Assembly (NCBI GenBank): GCA_963729695.1
Contig: CAVSOT010000003.1
Coordinates: 806,001-870,000 of the forward strand
Direction: 5' to 3'
Source of the DNA: PALSA-693 sp963729695
GTDB lineage: Bacteria; Actinomycetota; Acidimicrobiia; Acidimicrobiales; Palsa-688
DNA: 64,000 bases
Below are positions 1-9,204 of the stretch, piece by piece (the first letter of the stretch is position 1; every line of letters begins with the position of its first letter). The notes beneath the pieces were generated by a model. That model was given only the letters and a program-made list of their open reading frames with translations, did not search any database and had not been told where the DNA came from. The translations under genes and the position numbers were made by a program.

Positions 1-329
1 GTGAGCTTCTGAAGAGGCACGGCGCCGATGGCGGGTACGACGTGGAGCTCGATGTTGCGGCGGTAGGAGTCGAAGGTGCTCGCTCTCAGCTGAGCCTTCT
101 TGGCCGGAAGCCACTTGTCTTGGAGGTACTGACCGAAGGTGATCCGGTCAGGAGTTCGGTAGTCGCCGTCGTGGCTCTTCTTCACCAAGTCGGCGAGCAG
201 CCGTTCGGCGTCCTTACGGGTGGCGCCGGCCGCGTGCCATCGGTGGTGTGCTTTACCCGAACTCGGGTCAAAGCCTTCATAGATGACGACGTAGTACCGG
301 TTGCCCTTCTTGGCGATGTGACCTCTCAC
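1..329 (-). CDS. Tyrosine site-specific integrase, N-terminal part (runs off the window)
   Basis: Reading the minus strand from a GTG at 329 gives about 109 residues typical of the N-terminal half of phage/ICE tyrosine integrases: a three-stranded arm-binding start (RGHIAKKGNRYYVVIYEG), then the SAM-like core-binding part with TFGQYLQDKWLP and RASTFDSYRRNIELHVVPAIG. The catalytic domain lies beyond base 1. This enzyme would insert and excise the element whose xis and relaxase genes follow. No ATG opens the frame; GTG is the only good start after the end of the XRE gene, 70 bases upstream. The family is clear; activity cannot be judged from the fragment. Confidence 0.85.
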   Translation of the reverse strand, partial: MRGHIAKKGNRYYVVIYEGFDPSSGKAHHRWHAAGATRKDAERLLADLVKKSHDGDYRTPDRITFGQYLQDKWLPAKKAQLRASTFDSYRRNIELHVVPAIGAVPLQKL

Positions 330-399
330 CAGTTGCCTCCGGGTTGGCTAATCCGCTTCTGGATAAGCGACTCCGTCCGCGTCGTGCCAGAGTCTGCTC

Positions 400-1158
400 T
401 CATTTCTGGTCCCGCTTCTCCTCTGGCCGCTTCTGGCGTCTCTCCCACTCGGCGACGCTGTCTTCGAAGAACCGTTCGCCGGCTTCGGCGATGCGGTTGC
501 CTTTGGCGATGTCGGCGCGCATGGCTTCGATCTGGCGGATCTGTTCGTCTTCGTCGAGTTCGGCGAGGACCTCGTGTCGTTCGACGGCGAGGACCAGGTC
601 GGCCAGGGATCGCAGAGTGTTGTTCAACTCCATCAGGTTGCCCTTGAAGTACTTGCGGATGAGGTGGTGGGCCCTGATCGCGGCTACTTCTCCGGCCATG
701 GCGCGGATTTGCTGGCGGCGTCTTTCGGAGAGGGGGAAGGGGAGCTCTTCGTCTTGGGCGAAGTTCCATTCGTCGAGGAGGGTTTCCCATTCGGAGAGAT
801 TGTCGACTCTGCCCAGGACTGCTTCGAGCATGGTGATGGTGTCGATCCTGGACCCCGGTACATGGACGAAGATGCCCCTTGGGGGTGGAGTGAGGAAGTA
901 GAGGACGGGCACGTCGAAGGCCCGGGCCAGAGTGACCAGGTCGTCGGCGGTGAACTCGCGGACCCGGTTGCCGGTGACGGAGCGCTCCGCGTGGGCGACC
1001 ATGGCTTCGGTCCACTCCTTGCCAGCCACCGAGGACAGGAGCCGGGCCACTTCTGCCTGGGTAAGCCCGCGGCGTTGTCGTAGCCGGACCAGGTTGCCGG
1101 CGACGACCTGGTTGGGAGTCCAGGTGGGCTCGGCGGTCTCGGGTTTGCGCCTTGGCAT
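400..1158 (-). CDS. XRE-family helix-turn-helix regulator
   Basis: This 252-residue protein has an N-terminal lambda-repressor-type HTH (residues about 17-80; LVRLRQRRGLTQAEVARLL is the helix-turn-helix core), followed by a mostly helical C-terminal region of about 170 residues with no domain I recognise. The ATG at 1158 has an AGGGAG Shine-Dalgarno a few bases upstream. It sits between the integrase and the divergent xis gene, the usual place for the element's lysogeny-type repressor, and the 120-base divergent gap is the likely operator region. Control of int/xis is inference from position. Confidence 0.8.
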   Translation of the reverse strand: MPRRKPETAEPTWTPNQVVAGNLVRLRQRRGLTQAEVARLLSSVAGKEWTEAMVAHAERSVTGNRVREFTADDLVTLARAFDVPVLYFLTPPPRGIFVHVPGSRIDTITMLEAVLGRVDNLSEWETLLDEWNFAQDEELPFPLSERRRQQIRAMAGEVAAIRAHHLIRKYFKGNLMELNNTLRSLADLVLAVERHEVLAELDEDEQIRQIEAMRADIAKGNRIAEAGERFFEDSVAEWERRQKRPEEKRDQK

Positions 1159-1284
1159 CGAGCTCCCTGTCGCAATTCGGGGACAGACGGCTGAGTTACA
1201 CCGCTGTTATCCGTCTCAGCTATGAACCATACTAGGGGCGATGCAAGATTGCGTCAATGGTAGGTCTTTAGGAGGGAGGACGTG

Positions 1285-1509
1285 ATGGTCCTGGCGGACG
1301 CACCGGATTTCCTGACGCTGGAAGAGGCGGCCCAGATCCTGCGGATAGGCCGCAACCAGGCGTACGATCTGGCCCGAGTGTGGCGCGCAACCGAGGGGGA
1401 GCGCGGTGTGCCGGTGGTCGAATTCGGCCGGCGGCTACGAGTCCCGAAAGCAGCACTGATGCGACTGGCCGGGCTGGCCGAGCCCCTCGGGGGGGATCGT
1501 GGCCGCTGA
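1285..1509 (+). CDS. Excisionase / MerR-like DNA-binding protein
   Basis: A 74-residue protein made almost entirely of a winged HTH_17 excisionase domain: FLTLEEAAQILRIGRNQAYD is the recognition segment, and VVEFGRRLRVPKAAL is the wing and terminal helix. It would bend DNA at the attachment site and steer the integrase to excision. The start is the ATG at 1285 with a strong AGGAGGGAGG ribosome site; a GTG one codon earlier is also possible. Its 3' end overlaps the next gene, so the three genes from 1285 to 2241 appear translationally coupled. Confidence 0.8.
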   Translation: MVLADAPDFLTLEEAAQILRIGRNQAYDLARVWRATEGERGVPVVEFGRRLRVPKAALMRLAGLAEPLGGDRGR

Positions 1510-1840
1510 GCCCCACGACTATCGCCTGGTACTCGGTGACCGGGCTGTGCGCCTCGGGTGCCGCCTGGGCGCGGACGCACTCCTGATCCTGCTGGACCTC
1601 GCCGCTCACGCCTCCGCCTCGCCGGAGGAGGGGGTCGTGGTGGCTGCCAGCTACCGCGACATCTCCCGTCGCCTGGGGATCTCCAAGGACACCGTCGGAC
1701 GGCGGTTGGCTCTATTGCGCCGGGACGGGGTGGTAGTCGAGCTCAGCGAGGACTCTGTCGATCGTTTCGAGACCCGTTCCTACCGGCTGTACCTCGACTT
1801 CGTCGGCATGAGCCGCGAACCGTCGCGGGTGGCACTGTGA
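1499..1840 (+). CDS. Winged-helix protein of mobile element (replication or control)
   Basis: A 113-residue protein from a GTG overlapping the xis stop. SYRDISRRLGISKDTVGRRL is a helix-turn-helix, followed by LALLRRDGVVVEL, the wing of a winged-helix domain as in bacterial replication-initiator-like and GntR/MarR-like proteins. Position between xis and the relaxase suggests a role in replication or transfer control of the element. I cannot assign a named family. It overlaps the next gene by four bases. Confidence 0.6.
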   Translation: MAAEPHDYRLVLGDRAVRLGCRLGADALLILLDLAAHASASPEEGVVVAASYRDISRRLGISKDTVGRRLALLRRDGVVVELSEDSVDRFETRSYRLYLDFVGMSREPSRVAL

Positions 1841-2241
1841 ACCCCTGGGCCGAGCAGCCGGGAGTTCTGTTGTCGCCCGACTGCCGCTCGCTCCGTCGCT
1901 CCCTGCGCCCGCTGGACTGGGTGACCCTGGAAGATGTCGCCTTGGACGGTGTGGCCGAGGACGGTCGGCTGGTCTGCCGCACCTCGGCTCGGCAGGTCGC
2001 CGAGCACCTGCGAGTCGACCCACTCGCGGTTGCCAGAGCACTCAAGGTGCTTCGCAACCGCGGGCTGGTCAGTCTCGAACCCGACCGGGTCGGCATTGGC
2101 CGCCGCTTCGAGTTGTGGGTCTATGTGCTCGGCCCGGTTTCCGGGCTCACCGTCATCGGCGGTTCCAGCACGATGCATTCATCGCCCCCTCTGCGACACC
2201 CAGAGCAGGAGAGGTTCTGGCGCCAGCGGGGCTCGTCATGA
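1837..2241 (+). CDS. Second winged-helix protein of mobile element
   Basis: From a GTG overlapping the preceding stop (CTGTGA junction) this gene encodes 134 residues. The centre, TSARQVAEHLRVDPLAVARA followed by LKVLRNRGLVSLE, is a winged helix-turn-helix similar in layout to the previous protein, so the two may be diverged paralogues or subunits of one complex. The tail is proline- and serine-rich. Function is unknown; the coupled gene order xis-wHTH-wHTH-relaxase supports membership of the transfer module. Confidence 0.55.
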   Translation: MNPWAEQPGVLLSPDCRSLRRSLRPLDWVTLEDVALDGVAEDGRLVCRTSARQVAEHLRVDPLAVARALKVLRNRGLVSLEPDRVGIGRRFELWVYVLGPVSGLTVIGGSSTMHSSPPLRHPEQERFWRQRGSS

Positions 2242-2261
2242 GCGCGGCGCATCGGGTGCCT

Positions 2262-2403
2262 CCCGGAGGGTGGCAAGTGTCTGTGCGGAGTTGGGGTGTT
2301 GGGGGTGAGGGTGGATGGTCGGCGGGGTGATGGTGTTGAGGGAGGCGGTAGCGGTGATGGATGGTTGGTGGGGTGAGGGGGTCGGGTTTGGGGGTGGTGG
2401 GGA
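2262..2403 (+). repeat. G/T-rich low-complexity leader before relaxase gene
   Basis: The top strand here is almost free of cytosine and carries many runs of three to five G separated by T or A (for example gggggtgagggtgg and ggggtgagggggtcggg). Several four-run G sets could fold as G-quadruplexes. It lies immediately upstream of the relaxase, where oriT often lies, but no inverted repeat or nick consensus was seen. Confidence 0.4.
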
Positions 2404-5400
2404 GTGTTGACGGTGACTGGGTTGACGAATGGGGAGTATCTGATTTCGTCGGTCGGTCGCATTGAATATTGACGAGTACTACGCCGGGGTGGGGGAGTCA
2501 CCGGGGGTCTGGGCGGGCCGGTGGGCCGAGCGGCTGGGCGTGTCGGGAGTGGTGGACGCCGACGGGTTGCGCAACCTGGTGGACGGGCTGCACCCGGTGA
2601 CCGGCGAGGCGCTGGTGTCGGGACGGGCCCGGTCGGTGCGGGCGTTCGATCTGACGTTCTCGTGTCCGAAGAGCGTGTCGCTTCTGTGGGCGCTGGGGTC
2701 GGCGCCTGTGGTGGAGGTGGTGGCGGCGGCCCATCGGGAGGCGGTTGGCGAGGCGCTCAGGTTCCTGGAGGAGCGGGCGGCGGTAGCGCGCAGCAGTCGA
2801 GCGGGGTGCGTCGCCGGGTCGCCACGAACGGTTGGGTGGTGGCCGGGTTTGTGCACAGAACGAGCCGGGAGGGCGACCCTCAGTTGCATACCCACTGTTT
2901 GGTCCCGAATGTGGTGGAGCGGACTGGCGACGGAAAGGCGGTGGCCTTCGATGCCGGGCCGTTGTTTGAGTGGGCTCGGGCGGCGGGGTCGATCTACCAG
3001 AATCACCTGCAACGGAGCCTGGCGTTGCGGCTGGGGGTGGAGTGGGGTCCGGATCGGCATAACACCCGGGAGCTGGAGGGTTTCAGTCGGGGCCAGTTGC
3101 GGGCGTTCTCCAAGCGCAGTATGCAGATCGAGGCCGAACTCGAGGCCCAGGGCGCAACCTATGAGTCGGCGGCGTTGCGGATGCGCGCCGACGACCAGGC
3201 GTCGTTAGCACACGCCAGCAAAAGGATCACGCGCTCGACCCCGGCGAGGTTGGCGAGTCGGTGGCAAAGGGAGGCGGACCAGGTCGATGTGGCCTTGGGC
3301 TCGGATCTGGAAGCCCGGGTGTGCTGGCGGGAGCCGCAGCTCACCCCGCCCACCTGGAAGGAGTTGGCCGCCGCCCTGGTCGACCCGGAGACGGGGCTGT
3401 GTGCCCGGTCGGCCCGTTTCACCCACGCCGATGTGGTCGAGCAGTTGTGCGCCCTCTCGGGCGGACGGCTGTCGAGCGAGGAGATCGCCGTTCTGGCCAA
3501 CCATCTGCTGGCCTCCGATTTGGTGGTCCGGCTCACTCCCGACCCAGAGGCCGGCCGGCGCCGCCCGCCCGAATGGTCTACTGCCGCCCACCGGGTGTTG
3601 GAGGACCGCACCGTGGCGCTGGTCGAAGCTCTGGCCGGGCGGCCAGCCCCTCCTGTCGACCCGGCGGCGGTCGAGGGCACTTTGACGGAAGCGGGCGAAC
3701 TGGGTGACGACCAGGCCGACGCGGTCCGGATGCTGTCCGGGGCGGGCGGCAGTGTGCGGGCCGTGCTGGCCCCGGCTGGGTACGGCAAGACGACCATGGT
3801 GCGGGCCGCCGCCCAGGCCGCGGCCACCGAGGGCCGGCCGATGCTAGCGGTGGCGAGCACGGCCAAGGCGGTGGCCGAGTTGTCCGGCGCCGGCCTGGAG
3901 GCCTGCACGATTGCCCGGCTGCGCATCGACCTCACGAATGGGCCGCTGGCGGTCGGGACGGTGGTGGTGTTGGACGAGATCTCCCAAACCCCGACCGGCG
4001 AGGTCGAGGCAGTCCTGGCTGCGGTGGATGCCTGCCCGGGCGGCAGCTTGTGGGTGTTGGGCGACCCCCGCCAATCTCAGCCGGTGGGGGCGGGCGGGAT
4101 CGCCGACCACCTGGACCGGCTGGCCACCGGCGGGTTGATCCCGGCAGCCAGGTTGACGGTCAACCGCCGTCAGATCGACGCCGCCGACCGGGAGGCCCTC
4201 GATTTGCTGCGCCGGGGCGACCCGGCCCGATCGCAGCAGCTGCGGGCCGAGCACGGCTGGGAACACGAACATGCCAGCCCCCGAGAAACCCGGGAGGCGA
4301 TGGCGGGCGCGGTGTGCGCCGACCTCGACCGTTACGGTCCCGGCCAGGTGGCGGTACTGGTCGTGTCTCATGGCGACGCCGAGGACCTAGCCGATCGCGT
4401 CCGGGCCCGGCTGGCCGTCAGCGGCGCGCTCACTGGTGCGGTCATGACGGGCCCGGGATGGACCGGCGATCGTGACTATCAGGCCGGGGATCGGGTCCTG
4501 TTGCACGCCCGCTGGGGCGGGGCGGCCAGCCGGCTGGTCAACGGCACCACCGGCACCGTCACCGGTGTCGACGGCGACGGGCTCACCCTGACCCTGGATA
4601 GCGGGGGGACCGTGCTGCTGGGCGCGGACTTCGTCCAGGGCACTCGTAAGGACGGCAGCCCGAACCTGTCGCACGCCTGGGCTCGCACCGTGGACGGCGC
4701 CCAGGGCGGCACCTGGGAGACCTGCCACCTCCTGGGCAGCGGCGCACTCGATGCCTACCGGGGTTACACCGGCCAGTCCCGCTCCCGCCAGCCCACCCAC
4801 ACCTGGAACACCACCCGGGTGGCCGTCGTCGACTATGGCGGCATCCTGGCCGACCAGCGCGACGGGGCCGAGCAGGTGGCCGACGCCTTGGCCCGCCAGC
4901 CCGATCCGTCGTTGGCCGCCCGCAGCGACCCCTGGACCGTCGACCGTCAACTTCGCCGGCAGATCGCCCAGCACGAGCAGGTTCTGGCCGGGCGGCCGCC
5001 CGACCGCCAGGAGGCGCTGGTCGCGGCGGTCGCCAACGCGGACCGGGCCCAGGCGTGGCTGGCCAACATGGACGCCACGGCCGGCCACACCGCCCGGCAA
5101 CTGGAGGAACTGGGCCGCCTGGCCGCGCTGAGCCGGCGGGGCCGCGACCAGCGCCGCCGCCTGGAAGACAAGCTGGCCGGCGACACCGAACGGGCCAATA
5201 CCGCCCGCCACACCTACCAGGAGGTGGCCGGGCGCGCCGCCGAGCTCAGGCGCGATCAGGACACCTTCGAGCGGTTCCAGGCTGCCGAGGACTGGCGGCG
5301 AGACGACCTCACCCGGTTGCACGACGACCTTGATCACCACTGGGCAAAGGTGGTCACCGGCTGTGTCCGAGCCGACGATCCGCTGGCCTTCGGGATCGAC

Positions 5401-6234
5401 AAGCTCCGCCACGCCCGTACCACCACCATGGTCGACCTTGGCCGGCTCGACGCTGCCGTCCCGGTCGACCGGAGCAGCGAATGGGACCAGACCCGCCGGC
5501 AGCTCCCCGAAGTCCTTATGGCCCGCCACGAGGCCGAGCAGAGCCTCGCTGAGCGCCACGCGGCGCTCCAAGAGGCAGGGAGGCGGCGGTGGGGCCGCCA
5601 CGATCAGCAGGCCATCACCGCAGCCCGTGCCAACGTTGCCCTCGCCGAAGAGCACCTCCAGCGGGCGACCGCGGCTGAACACACCCTCCGTGAGCAGCTC
5701 GACGCGCTTTCGCAGTATCAACAGCAGCGACAGCAGACCATCGCCGCCGCTGGCCCCGAGCGGCACGAGCTCGTCAGCAGCCTGGCTCAGCTCGATGGCG
5801 CGCTCGACCTCACCCGCCCGGATCGGATCCACACTCTCGTCGAGGAGCCGCCCCCGCACCTCGTTGAGCGGCTGGGGTCGCCCCCGGCGTCACCCGCGGG
5901 CCAAGCCGTATGGTGCCACTACGCCCTCGCCTTCGAGGCCGTCCTCGACCGCCACGACGGAGTCATACCGCCGTCGACCCAGAACCGACAGACCGTCCGT
6001 GCCCGCCAAGACATCACCCTCGCCGACCGGTGCCTCGACACGGCCAGCCACCCGGCCGATCCAACCGTGTGGGCCGAACTCGCCCAACAGGCCGCCGCCC
6101 TCCGAGACGAGCTGCACCGCAACGCCAGGGTCCAGGCAGCCATTAACAACCGGATCGCTCAAACCCAAGAGGCGCAGCATCATCTCAGGATCGACAACGT
6201 CGTCGCTCCACAGGGGCCAGAGCTCAGCCTGTAG
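2404..6234 (+). CDS. MobF-family (TraI/TrwC-like) relaxase-helicase, frame broken twice near N terminus
   Basis: The protein of about 1,276 residues would nick oriT and unwind the transferred strand. The relaxase domain begins at GTG 2404 (LTVTGLTNGEYL...), continues through Tyr-rich YDEYYAGVGESPG and FDLTFSCPKSVSLLWALG, and contains the metal site GDPQLHTH. The RecD-like helicase has Walker A APAGYGKT at about residue 455 and Walker B VVLDE; a long basic coiled-coil tail follows. The frame is interrupted: TGA at 2470 unless one T is removed, then a return shift near 2800. Between these the correct frame starts at 2462. From about 2810 to 6234 the frame is open. It is either a sequencing error pair or a damaged relaxase domain. 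Confidence 0.85.
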
Positions 6235-6338
6235 CAGGACGGGGACGACAGGTCCGAACTGGAAGTAGCCCCATAGCCCCCATCCCGCCGATCAGGGGAC
6301 TCGACCGACACAAGCCAGCTACCCGGACGTCCTACTCC

Positions 6339-6355
6339 CGCCACTTCAGGTGGCG
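6339..6355 (+). terminator. Stem-loop downstream of relaxase
   Basis: CGCCAC and GTGGCG form a 6-bp stem with a 5-base loop about 100 bases after the relaxase stop. A second 6-bp hairpin (CAGCGA/TCGCTG, 6362-6382) follows directly. There is no T-run, so termination is only suggested. Confidence 0.3.
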
Positions 6356-6439
6356 CGACGGCAGCGATGTTCGGCGTCGCTGATATGGCGCGGGCGGGAG
6401 CCGGGATCACCGCGGCAACGCAAGCCCCGAACCGTCTGA

Positions 6440-6645
6440 TTGAGTATCCACCATGACGGTATGGGCTTGTCTCTACCGTCGAGAGATCCTGACGGGTGGC
6501 TCTCGAACCGTCTGCCGTCCTTTGGTTCTGGCTTCCGAACGAGGTGTCATCCCGTCGGGTCTCGCCGTGGTGTGGCTCGAAAGAGGCGCGAGCTCCGACA
6601 TCTGAAATCAGACATGCCCCCACGGTTTGCCCTGGCTGGACGTGA
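6440..6645 (+). ncRNA. Candidate IS110 bridge RNA in the left end of the element
   Basis: IS110-group elements encode a structured bridge RNA in the non-coding left end, upstream of the transposase. This stretch shows chained short helices: GACGGTA/TACCGTC (6455-6461 with 6474-6480), CGAGAG/CTCTCG (6480-6485 with 6500-6505) and GAACC/GGTTC (6505-6509 with 6524-6528). Further weaker pairings run up to the transposase ribosome site. The order of stem-loops fits the known architecture, but the guide loops and exact ends were not determined. Confidence 0.4.
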
Positions 6646-6659
6646 CGGAAGGAGACGTG

Positions 6660-7868
6660 ATGGTGGCAGTGATGATCGGGATCGACCCGCACAAGGCGTC
6701 GCATACCGCGGTGGCAATCGACCCGGCCGAGGTCGGCCTGGGCGAGCTTCGGGTTCGCGCCGGTGACGAGCAGCTCGAGCGCCTCTTGAGTTGGGCGCAG
6801 CGCTGGTCGGAGCGGACGTGGGCGGTGGAGAACGCCGGCGGGCTGGGCTATCTGCTGGCCCAGCAGCTGATCGCCGCGGGTGAGAAGGTGCTGGACGTGC
6901 CGCCCAAGCTGGCCGCCCGGGCTCGGCTGCTCAACACGGGCAACACGAACAAGAACGACCCTAACGACGCCCGCTCGGTGGCCATCGTGGCGTTGAGATC
7001 ACCGAAGGTCCGGCCGGTGGCAGCAGAAGACCAGACCGCCATCATGAAGCTTTGGACCAAGCGCCACCGGGAGTTGAGCGCGGCCCGCACCCGGGCCGTC
7101 TGCCGGCTGCACGCAGTGCTGTGCGACCTCATCCCGGGTGGAGTCCGCAAGCGCATCTCCGCCCCGATGGCGGTGCGGCTATTGGAGAACTTCCAGCCCG
7201 AAGGAGCCATCGCCCAGGCCCGCTACGAACTGGCCTGCGATCACGTCAGCGATTTACTGCGCGTCGACGACCAGATCCGCCAGACCAACAAACACATCGC
7301 CGCCGCGGTCAAAGCTTCCGGCACCACCATCACCAAGGTCTTCGGCGTCGGACCCTACGTGGCGGCCACCGTCAAAGGCGAGGTCGGCGACATTTCCCGG
7401 TTCAAGAACCGCGACCACTTCGCCGCCTACAACGGCACCGCCCCAGTCGAAGCCTCCTCCGGTCCCCGCAAGATCTACCGACTGTCCCGCAAAGGCAACC
7501 GCCGGCTCAACCACGCCATCCACATGGCCGCCATGACCCAGGTCAGCCATCCCCACAGTCCCGGCCGGGCCTACTACGACCGCAAGCTCGCCGAGAGCAA
7601 GACCATCAAGGAAGCCCTGCGATCGCTCAAACGGCGCATCAGCGACGTTATCTACGCCGCCCTGATCACCGACGCCCCGTCACAGACCAAGGCGGGCCCG
7701 GGAGGGCAAACGGGGAGCGTCTCTGTCTCCAGCGCGGCCGGCTCACACCCCGCGACACCGACTCTTCGGACCAGCCACTCCCGGACCCACACCAAGCCTA
7801 CGCCTCGCCCACCGGCCCGAACCCGACCGACCTCCACCACCGGGAAGAAATCCCGTATGGCCTCTTGA
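6660..7868 (+). CDS. IS110-family transposase (RuvC-like DEDD recombinase)
   Basis: This is a 402-residue recombinase from ATG 6660, preceded by GGAAGGAG. The N-terminal DEDD_Tnp_IS110 domain has the first Asp in IGIDPHK, the Glu in AVENAGG and the Asp pair in NDPNDARSV. The C-terminal Transposase_20 domain has the helix-hairpin-helix GVGPYVAATV and the serine-containing ASSGPRKIYRLSRKGNRRL, the likely catalytic Ser. All key residues are present, so the enzyme may be active. The last 60 residues are Ser/Thr/Pro-rich and atypical. An upstream TTG at 6627 is possible but lacks a ribosome site. Confidence 0.93.
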   Translation: MVAVMIGIDPHKASHTAVAIDPAEVGLGELRVRAGDEQLERLLSWAQRWSERTWAVENAGGLGYLLAQQLIAAGEKVLDVPPKLAARARLLNTGNTNKNDPNDARSVAIVALRSPKVRPVAAEDQTAIMKLWTKRHRELSAARTRAVCRLHAVLCDLIPGGVRKRISAPMAVRLLENFQPEGAIAQARYELACDHVSDLLRVDDQIRQTNKHIAAAVKASGTTITKVFGVGPYVAATVKGEVGDISRFKNRDHFAAYNGTAPVEASSGPRKIYRLSRKGNRRLNHAIHMAAMTQVSHPHSPGRAYYDRKLAESKTIKEALRSLKRRISDVIYAALITDAPSQTKAGPGGQTGSVSVSSAAGSHPATPTLRTSHSRTHTKPTPRPPARTRPTSTTGKKSRMAS

Positions 7869-8013
7869 CACGCAAAGAGGACTCGATCTGGCACGGCAGC
7901 GACGCGGTCCGTGCTCTCGCCGACGACCACGCAGATCCGGCAGTATGTGCCCGTGGGTATTCGACGTGATCGGCAGGCGATCATGGCATGAGGCGTCGGA
8001 TAGGAGCAAAGGC

Positions 8014-8610
8014 GTGAACGGAGACGGACACCTAGTTTCGTTCAGGGCCTCTGGTCCCGAGTTCTACGGCCTCGTTTGGAAGCGCCTGTTGTCCGGACAA
8101 TCGCCGATGTTGGTAGCAGCCGACATTGGACCGCAGGCAACTCGCCGTCTTCTCAAGGGGGCACTGAGGTTCGGACGTAAGACGGGAGACGGTGGGCCAC
8201 TCGACCTCGCCACCCGCGAGATCGTCCTGAGCCTGCTTGAGCGCCGAGCGCCGTATTTCCTTCCCGAGCAGCTAGACGCCATCACGGCCGAGGTGAAGCT
8301 CTACGACCTTCCTCTTGCAGAGGCTCACACCCTGGTCGTGGAGCGGTCACCTGAACTGGCCCGATTCGAAGAGGACCTTGCAGTGGGGGATGCCGTACAG
8401 CCGTCATGGCCCGATCCTCTCGGGGAAGGGGGATCAATGCCCGAAGCGATCAGGCAGCAGCCACAACTGGAGTTGGCCGGGCGGATGCATACCTTCCGTG
8501 ACCTGCTTCGTTCCATCGTTGGTCCCGAGGCGCAGACGGACGATCCGGTGGTGAAGAGTCGGACGGCTTTGCAGGTCGTGGCGCGATTCCTGGCAGAGCC
8601 AGGCGACTAG
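8014..8610 (+). CDS. Hypothetical protein
   Basis: A 198-residue protein from a GTG with TAGGAG seven bases upstream. It is soluble and rich in Arg, Leu and Glu, with no signal or membrane segment. The middle part (RREIVLSLLERRAPYFLPEQL-like helices) looks helical, and the C terminus ends in TALQVVARFLAEPGD. I do not recognise the family. It follows the IS110 element and is probably native to the interrupted region. An upstream in-frame start at 7945 would add 23 residues. Confidence 0.5.
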   Translation: MNGDGHLVSFRASGPEFYGLVWKRLLSGQSPMLVAADIGPQATRRLLKGALRFGRKTGDGGPLDLATREIVLSLLERRAPYFLPEQLDAITAEVKLYDLPLAEAHTLVVERSPELARFEEDLAVGDAVQPSWPDPLGEGGSMPEAIRQQPQLELAGRMHTFRDLLRSIVGPEAQTDDPVVKSRTALQVVARFLAEPGD

Positions 8611-8734
8611 AGCGACTGGCCCTCAAGCCGCTCGGCGGCTCTCTTCATCTCGGAGACCGAATATCGCTCCGACGGTCCCGGATTGGCGAGCGCCCACTCG
8701 TGACAGCCGCGACCGATTCGGCGATGCGGGCGGC

Positions 8735-9061
8735 TCAGGGGCCGACCGGTGGCACCAGCCGTTCGCACTCCTCGCAGCGGGCGAAGCGTGATTGAATCCG
8801 AGGTCCTGTGCCTGGGCCGAAGTACTCGAACTCCTGACCCCACGCCTGCCGCATCTTCAGCGCCAACGATATTTGTACGCCACAGACCGGCGCGCCGCTG
8901 CCGCGGCGGCTGACGTGAATCCGTTCCACCGGCCATCCGTACTTGTCCGGTCCACGTCGCAGCTCGGCGAGCGCCTCGTAGGTCGCCTTCGGCGGCATGC
9001 TCCAGCGGATCCTGTCACCGAGATACTTCCACGAGTTGGCGACGAAACCGGCGCTCTGCAT
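8735..9061 (-). CDS. Hypothetical protein with C-terminal CxxC
   Basis: About 108 residues from the ATG at 9061; the open frame continues upstream to 9127. The sequence SMPPKATYEALAELRRGPD followed by YGWPVERIHVSRRG and a terminal RCEECERLVPP looks like a real protein by composition. The single CxxC near the end could bind metal only with a partner. It lies directly downstream of the dead recombinase on the same strand and may have been its neighbour in an older element. No family is recognised. Confidence 0.45.
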   Translation of the reverse strand: MQSAGFVANSWKYLGDRIRWSMPPKATYEALAELRRGPDKYGWPVERIHVSRRGSGAPVCGVQISLALKMRQAWGQEFEYFGPGTGPRIQSRFARCEECERLVPPVGP

Positions 9062-9204
9062 CACCCAAGCATCGCGCCATATGGTTCTGTCGCGCTTGGA
9101 TCCGGTGCTTCGGCCCGGGCCCGCCATCGAGCGCGTAGTCGGCGTTCTGCGTCATCGGCATGGGACTCATGCCGGTGGTTGACGACGCCCAGGCCGTTCC
9201 GGTG

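Larger units (their letters stand above)
6440..7900 (+). mobile_element. IS110-family insertion sequence (ends approximate)
   Basis: A single complete IS110-type transposase with a structured non-coding leader of about 220 bases and a very short right end is the standard IS110-group layout. These elements lack terminal inverted repeats and do not make target duplications, so the borders given are estimates. Just past the stop the sequence cctcttgacacgcaaagagg forms a small inverted repeat at the likely right end. The element lies between the relaxase and unrelated genes. Confidence 0.6.
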
